Assembly (NCBI GenBank): GCA_035772405.1
Contig: JAYKKM010000263.1
Span: 2,046,501-2,110,500 of the forward strand
Direction: 5' to 3'
DNA from: Chrysogorgia sp. JL179-B06
Taxonomy: Eukaryota > Cnidaria > Anthozoa > Scleralcyonacea > Chrysogorgiidae
DNA: 64,000 bases
In this document: in pieces, positions 49,920 to 61,285 of the stretch
Layout of the letters: each line of letters opens with the position of its first letter
Position numbering within the stretch: the first letter of the stretch is position 1
Made by a program: the position numbers and the translations under genes
The notes under the pieces: generated by a model
What the model was told of the DNA's origin: nothing
What the model saw: the letters and a program-made list of their open reading frames with translations, nothing else
Databases searched by the model: none

Positions 49920-52064
49920 ATGGCGGATCTCGAGTTGGCGTTCAAAAGAGTATGCGAGAAGTTTCAGATAAAGGCGCTCAATCCTTGTCAACGAAAAGCG
50001 ATTATTCATATAGTTGAGAAAAAAACTGTGTTCGTTAATCTTTCAACTGGGTTTGGTAAATCTATGATTTACCAAGCATTACCATTAATTGTGGATACCA
50101 TCTCCAAAGCGTCGGGGCACATTGTTGTGGTTGTTTCTCCGCTTATTAATCTCATGCAAGAGCAAGTTCTTTATTTACGTGATGTTGGAATTTCTTCAGT
50201 TTGTTTGAGTAAGATCAAAGATGAAGAAACAAGAGATATAGAAGAAGGGAACTTCTCTGTTGTTTATGCAACGCCTGAAGCATTAATCAAGAATGAACGT
50301 TGGCGAAAAATGCTGTCGAGCAGCGTTTATACATCGAAGATGTGTGCGATTGCAGTGGATGAAGCTCATGTCATCAAGCAGTGGTAAGTAATGACACAAA
50401 TAAAGAAACCAACCTGTTTACGTACATCAAACTACAAATATTGTGGTTTATTAAATAAATTTTGATTGCATTGTGATTGTTGATTGTGTTGTGTTAAATA
50501 AAGTTTATTAAATTATTCTCATTTTAAACTCAGCAATTGTTTATCATCATATTGTTTTACTTTATTATTTGAGTTTTCTTTAAATTCCATCCCATCGAAT
50601 GTATAATACAATACAAATTTTCTCCTTGTTAACATTTATATTTTATTTTTTAGGGGAACCTCAAATAACACAAACAAAGCAGTATTTCGAGAGTGTTATT
50701 CTCGCTTGCATGAACTAAGAGCTCTTGCTCCATTGGTGAATGTTTTGGCCCTCACTGCAACAGCTACAAGATATACAATAAATACAATGTTGGAAGTTTT
50801 AATGCTTAAAGAACCCTTTGTGATATACGAGAGCCCAGACAAACCAAACATTGCATATTCAGTACTTTACATTAGCAAGGATAAAAGTGTAGAGCACTGT
50901 TTCAAATGGCTGAGCGACGAACTTATTGAACTTGGTACCAATACAACACGTACTATAATTTACTGCCAAACCATAAAGCAATGCACAGTTATTTACACAA
51001 CAATCAAAGCAATGCTTGGCAAGAATCTTTTTATAGGTGAAACAAAAGATTACAAAAATGTCCTACTTGAAATGTTACATTCTTGTACACCTGATGATAA
51101 TAAGGCGACAATTTGTACTTCATTTCAGGATGAAGCATCAGGAATACGAGTTTTGGTAGCAACCATTGCCTTTGGTATGGGTGTTGACTGCAAGGGTGTC
51201 TATCGGATAATTAATTTTGGGCCTTCAAAGAACGTTGAGTCCTACATTCAAGAAAGTGGACGAGCAGGAAGGGATGGGAAGCAAAGTGTTGCATATATAA
51301 TTTACCATGGCTTGCTCCTAAATCATGTGGGAAAAGACATCAAACAGTATGTTAATACATTGAACTGCAGGCGAAAAATGTTACTAAGTCACTTTGATAC
51401 CTCTTCACAAGTGAAGTGTCCTAAGCAATTGCACTTATGTTGTGATACTTACTGTGCTAGTAAGTGTGAATGTGGAGCTCCTGATTGTGGAAAATTGACA
51501 AAATATCCAGCTCATATAATGCCAGACAGTAAAACAGCTAATTCTAGATGTTCAACTAGACAAGTCCTGCCTAATCAAAAGCATGTCCTGCAGACAAAAT
51601 TGATTTTGTATTACAAGTTGTTGGTTCATGATATGATCAGTAAATCTGCAAATATGAAAACTTTGATGGACATCAAATTTTTGCTTGGCTTTTCAGAGCA
51701 ACAAATATCTCAAGTGTTGGATAACTGTGACAAACTTTTTTCCATTGAAGACATTTTAACTTATGTGGAGATATGGGACATTAAACATGCTCGTGAGATA
51801 CTCCATATGATTGGTCAAACATTTGAAGATTGTGAAATACCATACCCTAGTCAAAGTGAGGGCTTTGATGAACATGATGATGACGACATATGTCTTGGGG
51901 ATTGGAGTGTGTTACTTGATGATGATGAGCTGTTTGACCAAGCAATGGAAAATTTATCTTTATCCTTACTTTCTGTTTCAATGAATATGTCTGCTGATGA
52001 AACAATTGATGGTGTTTACCTACCTGAGGCTGCAACTAATGCACTTGAAAACTTGATGCTTTGA
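49920..52064 (+). CDS. RecQ-type DNA helicase
   Basis: Two exons, 49920-50383 and 50654-52064, joined in phase at a Trp codon (VIKQW-GTSN). The ATG at 49920 is the first in frame. About 624 residues, uninterrupted. Superfamily 2 motifs are complete: I GFGKS, II DEAH, III LTATAT, IV TRTIIYCQ, V ATIAFGMGVD, VI QESGRAGRDG. A Cys-rich zinc region follows (LCCDTYCASKCECGAPDC) as in RecQ; no HRDC domain is visible. It should unwind DNA with ATP in the nucleus. As cargo of a transposon with 9-bp duplications it may help excision or repair of the element; that role is inferred. Confidence 0.92.
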
Positions 52065-52386
52065 CCAAGGTTGATTTAGTATAATTTTTACTTTATTATT
52101 ATCTTACAGTACAGGAACTAAAATTACAGTATGCCAGGGTTCGTACCAACTTGAATGTCCTTGAAAATATGTAAATTTGAAACAAAATTCAAGGCCTTGA
52201 AAGTCCTTCATAATTTATTGTTTACAGGGTATGGTACTCTAATTTTACCAAATGATTTTGCAATATATAAGGCCAACAAGTATAATTGTCAATATCTAAG
52301 TTGTAAATTCACACAAAGCTCTGAACTCACCATCATTCCAAGCACTATCATTCAAAAATTAATGTCAAGTATTTATAAAGGGGAAA

Positions 52387-52660
52387 ATTTCATGATAATT
52401 ATATTCATGATTATATTCCTGATATTCAATGGAACATTCTGACAAGTACAGTAACTTAAAATATCTTCTCAGCAATATTGATGTCAAAGTTACCAGACAT
52501 GATACCATGTTACCAGACTGGTTTGCCATGCCTGGTATGATGTCATGTCCTGTAACTTATAGACAACAAAAAGTCCATGAAGATGAAGTTTTCTACTGAG
52601 AAGATATATTACAATACTTGTCATAATGTTCCAAATAATTATCATGAATACTGTATAATG
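52387..52660. mobile_element. hairpin MITE between the two convergent genes
   Basis: AAATATCTTCTCAG and CTGAGAAGATATAT, GGAACATT-TGACAAGTA and its complement, and CATGATAATTAT on both sides form long imperfect arms. Confidence 0.65.
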
Positions 52661-52805
52661 AAATTACATGTTCCTGTTCTGAAGGATAATTTAATTGTTT
52701 TATTGTTGAGCATGATAGGTAGAATTATACTGTACTTATATTGAATTGTACTGTACTGTACTATTCAAATTGGCCAGATGATCTCGTTCAAACTTTGGGA
52801 AATGG

Positions 52806-53853
52806 TTATACTGCCTGCTTGTGTGGACATACATCAGTGCTCACTGCTCGGTCGACCAGTTCCTTTAAATCTTTTTCCACTGAACTTTGGGTGTGCATTC
52901 CTGACCTGGATACTCTATTGATATACTTATCAATATTGTCAGTTATAGAACGTGCACCAGCTTCTGCATGACATATACGAGATACTGCCTTTTCAGTGAT
53001 GTTTGGCCCAAGGTTTTTGATTGCTTGCTTTAAAAAGTGATTACTATGTTCAACATCAAGGTCTACTGCAATATTTCTACCTGCTCCTCCAGTTGTATTT
53101 ACACTTCTGTTCCACATAAATCTTTCGCTGTCCCGAGGTGAAAGAAGGGATTCAACAAGGAATGCTTGATAGAGACATTCCAAAGCATATTTGGTGCTGT
53201 GTTGGCCATCAGCTTTACATAGAAGTAGAAGATACTTGTACTGCCTTACAACTCTTGCTCCATCCCCCTCCTTCACTGCATCCAAAAAGTTCATGAAAAA
53301 AAGACCATCTTCTAGTAAAGCAGTTGTAACTGTAAATGTCATCTTCAGGTGTTGATTTTGGAGTTTGTTCATGTGGAATTGGCGGAGGTTTGTGGGTCAA
53401 CTCGTGTGCCTGCCTACTCTTGCCATCATACTTGAATGAACGTGGGCAACCAACAAATCTACAGGGAAATCTTTTTCCATTCCCCTGTTCTTGTATGGAA
53501 ATGCTACAAGTAAGTGCCTTGTCAATGGAATCATTATTACCAACCAACTTGTCAACAATTTGTGCTGATGCTTTGTGCAAGTACTGCTGTTTGGTAAGTT
53601 TGCTTTGACCTGACATGTTTTCAGGCAAAGGAAAGTTGTTGGGTTGATCCAATTTACTTGCAAATCCAAGCACTGCCATCGCTGCAGCTATCACTCTTGA
53701 CCTGACAACAACAAGAAGAAGAAAATCTCTGTCTGCCCTGTATGCTAATTTTGGATCAGCTTTGACATTTCTACGGTTGATCAGTGTACGATCTGAGTAG
53801 AGCGTACAATTATCATTATCAGACTTTCCCGAAAAAAATCGTTTGAATATCAT
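52806..53853 (-). pseudogene. DUF6589-like transposon protein, 3' exon
   Basis: Starts after a TTTTCAACAG acceptor. It has a C2H2 finger (FPCRFVGCPRSF then RQAHELTH) and continues with YKYLLLLCKADGQHSTKYAL, SPRDSERFMWNRSVN, DLDVEHSNHFLKQAIKNLG and a C-terminal ISRSGMHT-like end (RVSRSGMHT). These are the most conserved blocks of DUF6589 proteins as I recall them. Reading through requires a 1-nt shift near 53315, just after PEDDIYSYNC. The C-terminal half is otherwise open. Probably the transposase candidate of the element; that is inferred. Confidence 0.75.
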
Positions 53854-53930
53854 CTGTTGAAAAGAAAATTGTTTGTCAATATACTAACAGACATTTTGAT
53901 TCTTCACCTTTGTCCAATCTTTATGTAATA

Positions 53931-54030
53931 GATAAAATACTCGCGTCAGATCTGTATGGGCATTTACAATGGCAAGTGCGTAGCACGAGCCATTGTAAAT
54001 CCCATACAGATCTGACGCGAGTATTTTATC
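53931..54030. mobile_element. 100-bp hairpin MITE
   Basis: GATAAAATACTCGCGTCAGA and its complement form nearly perfect 43-bp arms around a 15-base loop. Confidence 0.85.
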
Positions 54031-54833
54031 GTACTTGTAAAATGAACCAATGAATGATGCTATAGGCTTAATTAGTATTCATAACTTTGTTAAAGATCGT
54101 CTTAACCAGTATTCAATCTTTATTGAGCTTTACAAAGCTATACATGTGACCAAAATACCATGCTGTGATTGTGGCTTTAGGCCTCATTAATTATTCATGA
54201 ATTTCACAAGGGTATTTATAAATGCATTTATATTTATATTTGTAAATGCCCATAAATATCAGCTGCTCATATTTTAACTAGTACATGTTGTATTTCCACT
54301 ATCATAGCATTGGAAATTTAATAAAAACATCCATTGCTAGTAATGATATTTAGGTTTATATAACTTTCTATTTCACATTTGGTCAAATGGTTTTTGTTTT
54401 TTATGTTATGTGGATTTGGGCTACAGGTATTTCTTAGTAGGGTTCAGGGCTGTATAGTGGAGTATATTTAAGTGCCACTGCAGGTTGTGACACTTAGGGG
54501 GCATTACCCCTGGAAAATTTTTGGAATCTCTGAAATGCCAACCACTGAGTCTATTGATATTATTAATTTATATTATATATTACAATCTGTCGTATTTGCG
54601 TAATTGTTAAATTTATTGAAAAAAATTGACTGGAGTAAAATAATGCCATCATTGGCAGTGCCGTGGCACTTGCTACGGCCCTGCGGTTGATGTAAAAGTG
54701 ATGGATGAGGGTCAGCAAAAGCATGTAGATGTAATTTTATTGTTCACAGTAAGCGTTTGGTGGGAGTGCAAGCCTTCATTTGGCATGTATATCTTAGATG
54801 ACATGAAAGCTATAGTATGTAGCTGCAACTTAC

Positions 54834-55065
54834 ACTCAGAATCTTCAATCCAGTATGCCATTCACCAAGTTGTTAAGTCATGCCTTCAAGTCGGCTTTCA
54901 GGTGTATACCCGTTGGAAAGCGATCCTATTACATTTACAGCCCTTTCAACTGTCAACTGATCACCAGCAAACAGTTGGCCATCATATGTACCATCCGCTT
55001 TCTTTGGAATGTAGGAGTGAAAATGTTGTAATATTGCTAACATGTCAGCATTCTCATTTTCATTT
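54834..55065 (-). pseudogene. DUF6589-like protein, internal exon with a stop codon
   Basis: The acceptor ATATTTAG and a GTAAGTTG donor bound a frame reading ADMLAILQHFHSYIPKKADG, then FAGDQLTVERAVN, then QLGEWHTGLKILS. GDQLT-ER and L-EWH are diagnostic of this family. A TAA interrupts between EGMT and QLGEW. Confidence 0.75.
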
Positions 55066-55509
55066 CTAAATATAACACCCAGAGGAACCTATATGGGAAA
55101 CATATAATATTCCAAAGTTTTATTGACTGCTAAAGCTTGCAGCAATTGTTTACATGAGATTCTTTGTTTTACCTTAAAGTTAGTTTTTAACCGAAATAAG
55201 TTATAAAAATGCCAGGATGGGAATCAGTTGTATGTTCTGCGATCAATGTTCTGCCTAGCCTGCGTAGCCGGCGTTTTTTTAGGGAGGCGGAATGCGAGCG
55301 AGTCAGAATGCGGGCGAAGAGGGAGGGAAAAACCGCCTGCCGCAAAACTAGGGGTATTTGCATTACGCCTCCAACGACAATTATCCTAATCTGATTAAAA
55401 ACAACCAATCGTATGACTGTTTTGTAATATGAGCACTTGCATGGATTCATAACAATAATAGTAAAAGTTCAGGTGCGAATCTGTCAAACTCACTTTTGCG
55501 TGCAACAAA

Positions 55510-55835
55510 TGCAAACCCCAAAGAAAAAGGCCAGTAACGGAAAAAAACAAAACGTTGCAAGTGCCAGCGATTTCTGTAGATTGTGCAATTGTCACATTAT
55601 TCTGAACGGGTTTGTAAACCGTGTGCGCGAAAAATACGGAATGTCCACGGAATTGTACAATTTTTATATTAAAACCCGTCTAGACGCAAATCCTTCGCAA
55701 GACCCAGCAGATAAAGAGGACACAAGCAGCAAGTTAGCAACTATTCTGGCACCGCAAGATATAAGCGATTATTACCGTCCACTGTTTGTTCACCAAAAGT
55801 TTACCAAAAGCGCTTTTTATCTTCCTGAAATTTAA
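55510..55835 (+). pseudogene. N-terminal exon of the second (zinc-binding) transposon gene, truncated
   Basis: MQTPKKKASNGKK leads to DFCRLCNCHI, a CxxC unit like the LRCFLCN start of the related gene at 59724, then a truncated helical region ending LFVHQKFTKSAFYLPEI. The partner CxxC is missing. Confidence 0.6.
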
Positions 55836-55974
55836 AGGCAATATGTGTATTTATTTTTATGTACTACTGCATACATTTATGAAGTGTAATTATGACTGCT
55901 GATTTTATCAAACACGGCAATCAATTCTCGTTGACTCTCTCATTGAATGTACTCTCATCAACTTCTTCATGTAA

Positions 55975-56360
55975 CCAGCTTCCAGCTTATATATTGATCA
56001 GAGTCACTGAGAGCCAACGATATATTGGCGCGTTGTATTTGAACGCGAGTCTCTCGGAAAGTTCCACGGCATTGAATCCCATTGACTTCATACATCTCCG
56101 CTATCTGGCCTGAAATTATATTCGTGACAGATGACCAGAATAGACGAAGCAGTATCCTTCTCCAATCGTTTGAGCATTTCTTGCCTTGCGAGGACAAAAA
56201 TTGTGAAAATCATGCTCTTACCAAAACCGGTTGGTAAAACCGCGAGAACACCGTTACCTAAAAGAAGTTCCTCTACAGCAACTTCTTGTTGTTCTTTCAG
56301 AATAATTTCTCGTCGAGTATTTCGCAAAATAAGTTTCCAACGCTTTAACCATACATTCTT
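55975..56360 (-). pseudogene. RecQ helicase first exon, broken
   Basis: LRNTRREIILKEQQEVAVEE is followed by VLAVLPTGFGKSMIF (motif I) and SSILVIC. The frame then shifts near 56120 to SGQIAEMYEVNGIQ. Helicase motifs II-VI are absent. Confidence 0.8.
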
Positions 56361-56870
56361 TCATGTAGTGGCCGTTGACTAATATTTCAATTTGATTGAT
56401 TGTATTTGACACCTCTTGAAATATTAACCAATCAGTATTTTCCGTTCACCAGTGGACGGATAATGCAAATACCCATAGTTTTGCGGCAGGCGGTTTTTCC
56501 CTCTCCCTCCGCCCGCATTCCGCCTCGCCCGCATTCCGCCTTGCCTGAAGCTCGCTTGCTCGACCCCAAACCCCTAAAAAACCGCCGGCTACGCCGGCTA
56601 TGTTCTGCCAAGATTCTGATAGAGATTGTGTCAAAACTTAAAACTTATGCAATGCAGTTTATATAATTATATATATAATTACAAACATTACAGTAATGTA
56701 ATGGTTTGTGATTTTTACAGAAATAAAAATGAAAACTTGGATACATTTAGCCATGTGAATACGTTAGAAGTCCACTGTTTAATATATACTCAGATAATTT
56801 TAAATGCATAACAACATAATTATGTATAATTATAATAATTATAAAAAATACTGTAAGTAAATATATGTAC

Positions 56871-57429
56871 CTTTGTTGACTTCTGAGACATTTCCTTACT
56901 ATAAGTATGAGGAATGTGGTAAATACAGACATCCTTAAGTGGACAAAAGGCATCAAAATACTCAACCAAAATCCTTAATACCAAAATGATGTAGTTAAAC
57001 CGTTGCTTTTTCATATCATTATGTGAAGGCAAAAATTTTAGGTTAGATACTTTAGAAATATCTTCTTTTTGTCCTTTACTTGTATAAGAATTACCAGATA
57101 CTCTGTTTGTTACCATGCGGTGATTGATTCAGTGAATGTCCCTATTTTGATTAGCCATTGTCATGTCCTTTGTTTTAATTTCCATGTCAATGTTATCAAA
57201 GGCAATAGTAAATCCTGGGTGATGGTTTGTTGTCTGATGCTTTAGTTCTTCTTGTGCATTATTTTTCTCTGCTGCATGATTTGCTTCGCATCCCTCTGTA
57301 CAGTCAGCAGAACAATTATGAACACTTGTGCTGATATCCTCTAGATGCTGTATGTTGCAGTTCTCCTTAGTTATAATGTCCTTAGCAGTATGAAGCTCCG
57401 CATCAAAATCTTTCCCAAGGGTGTGTGCA
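56871..57429 (-). pseudogene. DUF6589-like protein, internal exon with a stop codon
   Basis: The frame reads GFTIAFDNIDMEIKTKDMT, ANQNRDIH-stop-INHRMVTNRVSG, then FLPSHNDMKKQRFNYIILV and CIYHIPHTYSKEM. The stop (TGA near 57131) stands where the family has Trp, so a single G-to-A change explains it. The donor AAAG|GTACAT is at 56870. Confidence 0.75.
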
Positions 57430-57629
57430 CTGATTTGAGCATGTCAGACGCATCTTACTAAATCTTTGAAGGGTTGACTAAAATAAATCATAAATAATTT
57501 ATTATAATTATTAAAACATGATGCCCTTATAAGTTATAACCCAAGAGGTGTACATTTACAAGTCAAATTATAAATAAACAACTACAATATTTACATGTAT
57601 ACATTGTTTATTTAGTTGTTTAATCGTAC

Positions 57630-59724
57630 GCAGCCAGTGGCATTCATATGCGCGTTTCTTTGCTTTAACAAAATTGATCCAGCTAGCGCAACACTCGGAA
57701 GCCATCGTGCTTCTTTAGTACTGCGGGACAAGGCAACTGTCATCAAGAAGGCATAAAAGACTGGCGTTCTAGTCTGCCATTCCTCGCATAGTGATTGCAC
57801 TGAATAGTTAACCAATTCACCTTTTCCAGTTTTCCTTAGTATGGATGGGGTTTTCCTCGAGCAAATCCCACTCACCTCGTTAGAGACTGTACGAAGAATG
57901 TTTTCTACAACAAACTTTAATATGGGATTACATTTCATGACTGCATTCGCTATTCTCTTAGGTTGTCCGTGAATTAGAGCCTTTCCAAGGGCCTCATAAT
58001 CTAATGACAATGTCTTGTTAACAGTTCTGCTCGGATATTCTACATATATCTTCACCTTTGCTGTTGAAACTGGGGAACACGGTACAGTTAAGGTTGGTAT
58101 GGTACTGGTAGAAGATGGTATTATCCGACTCCCTTGAATAGGGCTAGAAGTCAATGGGTATGCAAAAGATGTATTCTGAGCGACGGGTGGCGGAAAATCA
58201 CCAAATTGCATATGATCTCTGGACAATGTTAATGAGCCAAAGGCGTTGAAACCCACTTGATATCTCTGATGACCATGAAATTGCGGTAAATATAATCCAG
58301 AATTATTTCCATAAGATGTACAAGTCGTAGTGGGATTGGAAAAATCCAATGATTTAGCTAAGCCAACGCGCTGATTTATTGCGGACGATGTTAGTTTTTC
58401 AGGTGGTCGAGCAGAATTGCTCTGGTCCATATCTGAATTTTTCCGCATCCTTTTGACTCTTAAATTTCCATCTTTAGTAAAATCGTTCTTAATTTCTTCC
58501 TTCGCATCTTCTAAATTCTTTATCTTTTTTTCTAGTCGCAGCAACCGTCTATAGCATGTCTTAAAGCATATGAACAGATCGTTCCCAGAGGACAAGGGCC
58601 GCGGAACCGGGGGGGCACTGGGGGCAGATGCCCCCCACTTTTCAAAAAATTGATAAATGTGCCCTTTTCCTGAAAGAAAAATGCCCTTTTCCTGAAAGAA
58701 AAATGCCCTTCCGGATTGTAATTTTATAAATGTGCTGGTTATAAGGTTTACTGCCTATACTGGGAAGAATTAATGTGCCCTTTTCACAGAAGCATGAGTA
58801 TGACATTGCTATTTGCTGTAGAAAAGAGTGACTGCCGTTGCCCGAGGCACAAGGGATCAAGGGCGCAACGACCCCCCTTTTGGAGGCACGAGGGAAAATT
58901 TTGGAGGTCAAAAGTTACTTTTACAGCACTATTTTGATTTTTTTTAACTTGAATTATATAAAGCTCCAAATTTATAAAATTTGCAAAAGGGTTTGTCACG
59001 ATCTTGTTACGTTGTTCACGATCTTGTTTCAATTTCTCCGCCGATGTGGCCGAGGGCTCGGGACTGACAAATTTCCGTGCGCGACCGGAAGGCTCTGGGA
59101 ACAAGATTGCTGCACGGCCATCATGTTTTATACGAATTTTTCGAGCACGATGCCACTTGAGGTTAATATGGATAAAAGAAAACTGTGCCCACCTAATTTA
59201 CACTTCCAAATTACCAAACGTTTTCTCAAACAATATTAAAATGCAAGTCTAATCTCATTTGGACCAAATGTTTCTTAAAAATAAGACTTTCGTTTTTGCT
59301 CAAGTGTCCTCAAAATGCAGGAAATGCCGTTTTAGAGACCCAAATTTCAAAATTGTTTTGTGAAAACGACCCCCTTTCAAAAATCCTGGTTGCGCGCTTG
59401 CAAGGGTGACGTAAAATAATTATTAATGAAATATATATGATAAAGTTCAACTGTTTCTGATTTATAAACAAAATAAAGCAAATGGAAGGTACAACGTTTT
59501 AAATAATACAAATATTTTTAAAATAACCAAGGTGCCCCTTTTTGGCGGTGCCCCCCCACTTTTCAAGTTCTTCCCCGGCCTCTGCCAGAGGAGTAGATAT
59601 TGACATCGACATCAATTGCCGTTTTGATAAGACCTTTCAGGTCTACTGATGTTTTCCCAAAAATTTTAATTCTTTCATTATTTGGTGGAGCGCTGTTACA
59701 AAGAAAACATCGCAAATCTCCAGA
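57630..59724 (-). pseudogene. DUF6589-like protein, 5' exon split by a hAT-like element
   Basis: After the acceptor AAAATAG at 59725 the frame reads SGDLRCFLCNSAPPNNERIK, then AIDVDVNIYSSG. It breaks at 59585 and resumes at 58592 as NDLFICFKTCYRRLLRLEKK and continues to 57630 (KFVVENILRTVSNEV, SILLKQRNAHMNATGC). Removing the insert and one 8-bp copy restores one frame with two CxxC pairs, probably a zinc-binding module. The insertion alone inactivates the gene. Confidence 0.78.
58593..59584. mobile_element. hAT-like element inserted in a coding exon
   Basis: 992 bp. Ends CAAGGGCCGCGGAACC and GGTT-like complement CTTCCCCGGCCTCTG are imperfect inverted repeats. An 8-bp duplication, CCAGAGGA, is at 58585-58592 and 59585-59592. 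No transposase of its own. The inside repeats TTTTCCTGAAAGAAAAATGC and CCCCACTTTTCAA. Confidence 0.85.
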
Positions 59725-59869
59725 CTATTTTTTGTGGTGTTTTATCCATTCCTGAGCTTACATACTGAAAATAAAATAATAATTTTTCGCGGGAAATTCA
59801 TTGTTTACTTCTTACTTTGCCCCCCTGTGAACAATTTAAGCAAATCTGATTGGTTCCTCAAACACAAAG

Positions 59870-59954
59870 GGAATGGAATGTATCGCTCGGTTGAGCAGAC
59901 GTTAGTGGGGGGCGGGCATACACGGCCCACAAAGAACGTCTGCGAAGGAGGCTA
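59870..59954 (-). repeat. right terminal inverted repeat of the RecQ transposon
   Basis: Mirror of 49746-49830, followed by the GGTATTAAG duplication. Confidence 0.92.
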
Positions 59955-59963
59955 GGTATTAAG

Positions 59964-60449
59964 CAGTTCCTTATCAATCATCGCCGTTTGTTTATAGTGT
60001 ATAGATTGTGGCAGTGCTGTCGGCCGGCTTCGAAAGTTCGTCAAAATATGAACTTATTTACTTACGATTCAATTTTTATCCACATTTTAAAGTTTTCTGT
60101 AGTTTCATGATGTACCCTGTCAAAATGGGTTTGCTTTGTTTACCTATTTCGTGGTTATATGCAAAAACTACGATTCCACAACAGTAAAATATAGCGATAC
60201 TGAACCGAAGTGGGGCTGGCCGCAGCTCAAAACTTCCGGCTTCAATTTCGGTGGCGCTCAAACAAAGGATGATCTATCCAGTCCTCTTACATAGATCGGT
60301 GGTTTTTCTTTGGAGTTTCAAACAGATCACTAACATGCTCATTTCATTATCTCCTGTGTATGTTTAGTTTGCTTTCCCACACAATTTAATTATTGACCAA
60401 TAGAGACAGTTGAGCATTTAATTCAATTAAATGCTACAACCAATCAACG
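59964..60449. other. nothing recognised
   Basis: No supported gene. Confidence 0.4.
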
Positions 60450-60469
60450 GAAGTTTTGGTCCAGCCTTT

Positions 60470-60627
60470 GCCAGGGCCTTCGCTCGCCCACTCGGCTCGC
60501 CTCGCCCGCCATCTTGCCTCGCACCGCGAAGGCCCTGGGGACGAGGTTGATATTAATTCAAATGTTGAGTATCTAGTTACCAGGACCAAATTTTCCGATG
60601 TCGCGCAGACAGCCGTTGATGTATGTA

Positions 60628-60674
<47 letters not shown>

Positions 60675-60853
60675 TATATAATAAATATAAATATTAATAA
60701 ATATAAATATTATTATTATTAATAAATATATATATATATTTATTAATATATTAATATATATATATTTATTATTTATTATTATATAATATATATATATAAT
60801 ATATATATATATATATTTATATATATTATATATATATATAATGCGTAATACGC

Positions 60854-60886
<33 letters not shown>

Positions 60887-60960
60887 GATCCGAGATCAGG
60901 ACCGCTTGTATCTCGCGTGATAAGGGACTAAACGCCGGTCGATATTAGCACCCTTCCAGT
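60470..60960. mobile_element. tandem-repeat/hairpin-end element, copy with expanded (AT)n
   Basis: Shares GAGTATCTAGTTACCAG, ATTTTCCGATG, GTATCTCGCGTGATAAGGGA and CTAAACGCCGGTCGATATTA with 41535-41700. The TA-rich core is about 260 bases here, against about 20 at 41590. Truncated before the terminal hairpin. Confidence 0.65.
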
Positions 60961-61099
60961 ATTGCTTAGCTACGATTTTAGTCCGTTAAAAAATAATAAA
61001 CTTACCGCCATGTCACTGTCGTTGTCTTGAACTCGTCTGTTGTAGTTCATACACAATGACCGAAGTCTTCGCCATGGCACGCGCTTCAACAAAGGTTAT

Positions 61100-61285
61100 T
61101 CAGACTCTACATGGACAGAAATTTCTGCCCTTTCCTCGAAGACAGTGGTCACGACATTTGCACGTAGTTATGTTATCTATGTTACTAGGAAATCCAGCGA
61201 ACTGTTCTACTTGACTGATTTTCCAAATCTTCAAGCGTGAAGCTTTCTTCCAATCCACCCCTTCGTCTAAGCATGGTCTAAGTAA
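61100..61285 (-). other. Cys-rich C-terminal open frame, unidentified
   Basis: The minus strand reads LDEGVDWKKASRLKIWKI, then TTCKCRDHCLRGKGRNFCPC and a stop. The C-x-C-x3-C...C-x-C pattern suggests a metal-binding tail, as found at the end of some transposon proteins, but I do not recognise the family. Its upstream part is displaced by the MITE at 61286-61944. Confidence 0.4.

Larger units (their letters stand above)
55256..56600. mobile_element. 1.35-kb deletion derivative of a RecQ/DUF6589-type transposon
   Basis: Ends TAGCCTGCGTAGCCGGCG and CGCCGGCTACGCCGGCTA, with inverted similarity over about 115 bases (GGCGGTTTTTCCCTC; GCGGCAGG). A perfect 9-bp duplication TGTTCTGCC lies at 55247-55255 and 56601-56609. 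It keeps only the first exon of each gene, pointing inward: a zinc-binding N-terminus (+) and a RecQ Walker A exon (-). The middle is deleted. It sits in an intron of the DUF6589-like gene of the larger element. Confidence 0.88.
49746..59954. mobile_element. RecQ plus DUF6589-like DNA transposon, 10.2 kb
   Basis: 85-bp inverted ends beginning TAGCCTCCTTCGCAGACG, apparently identical, are flanked by a perfect 9-bp duplication GGTATTAAG (49737-49745 and 59955-59963). Two convergent genes lie inside: a RecQ helicase (+) and a multi-exon DUF6589-like protein (-). A deletion derivative of the same superfamily and a hAT-like element are nested in the second gene. A 9-bp duplication is like Mutator elements, but I see no MULE transposase. 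I cannot place it in a named superfamily with confidence. Confidence 0.88.
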
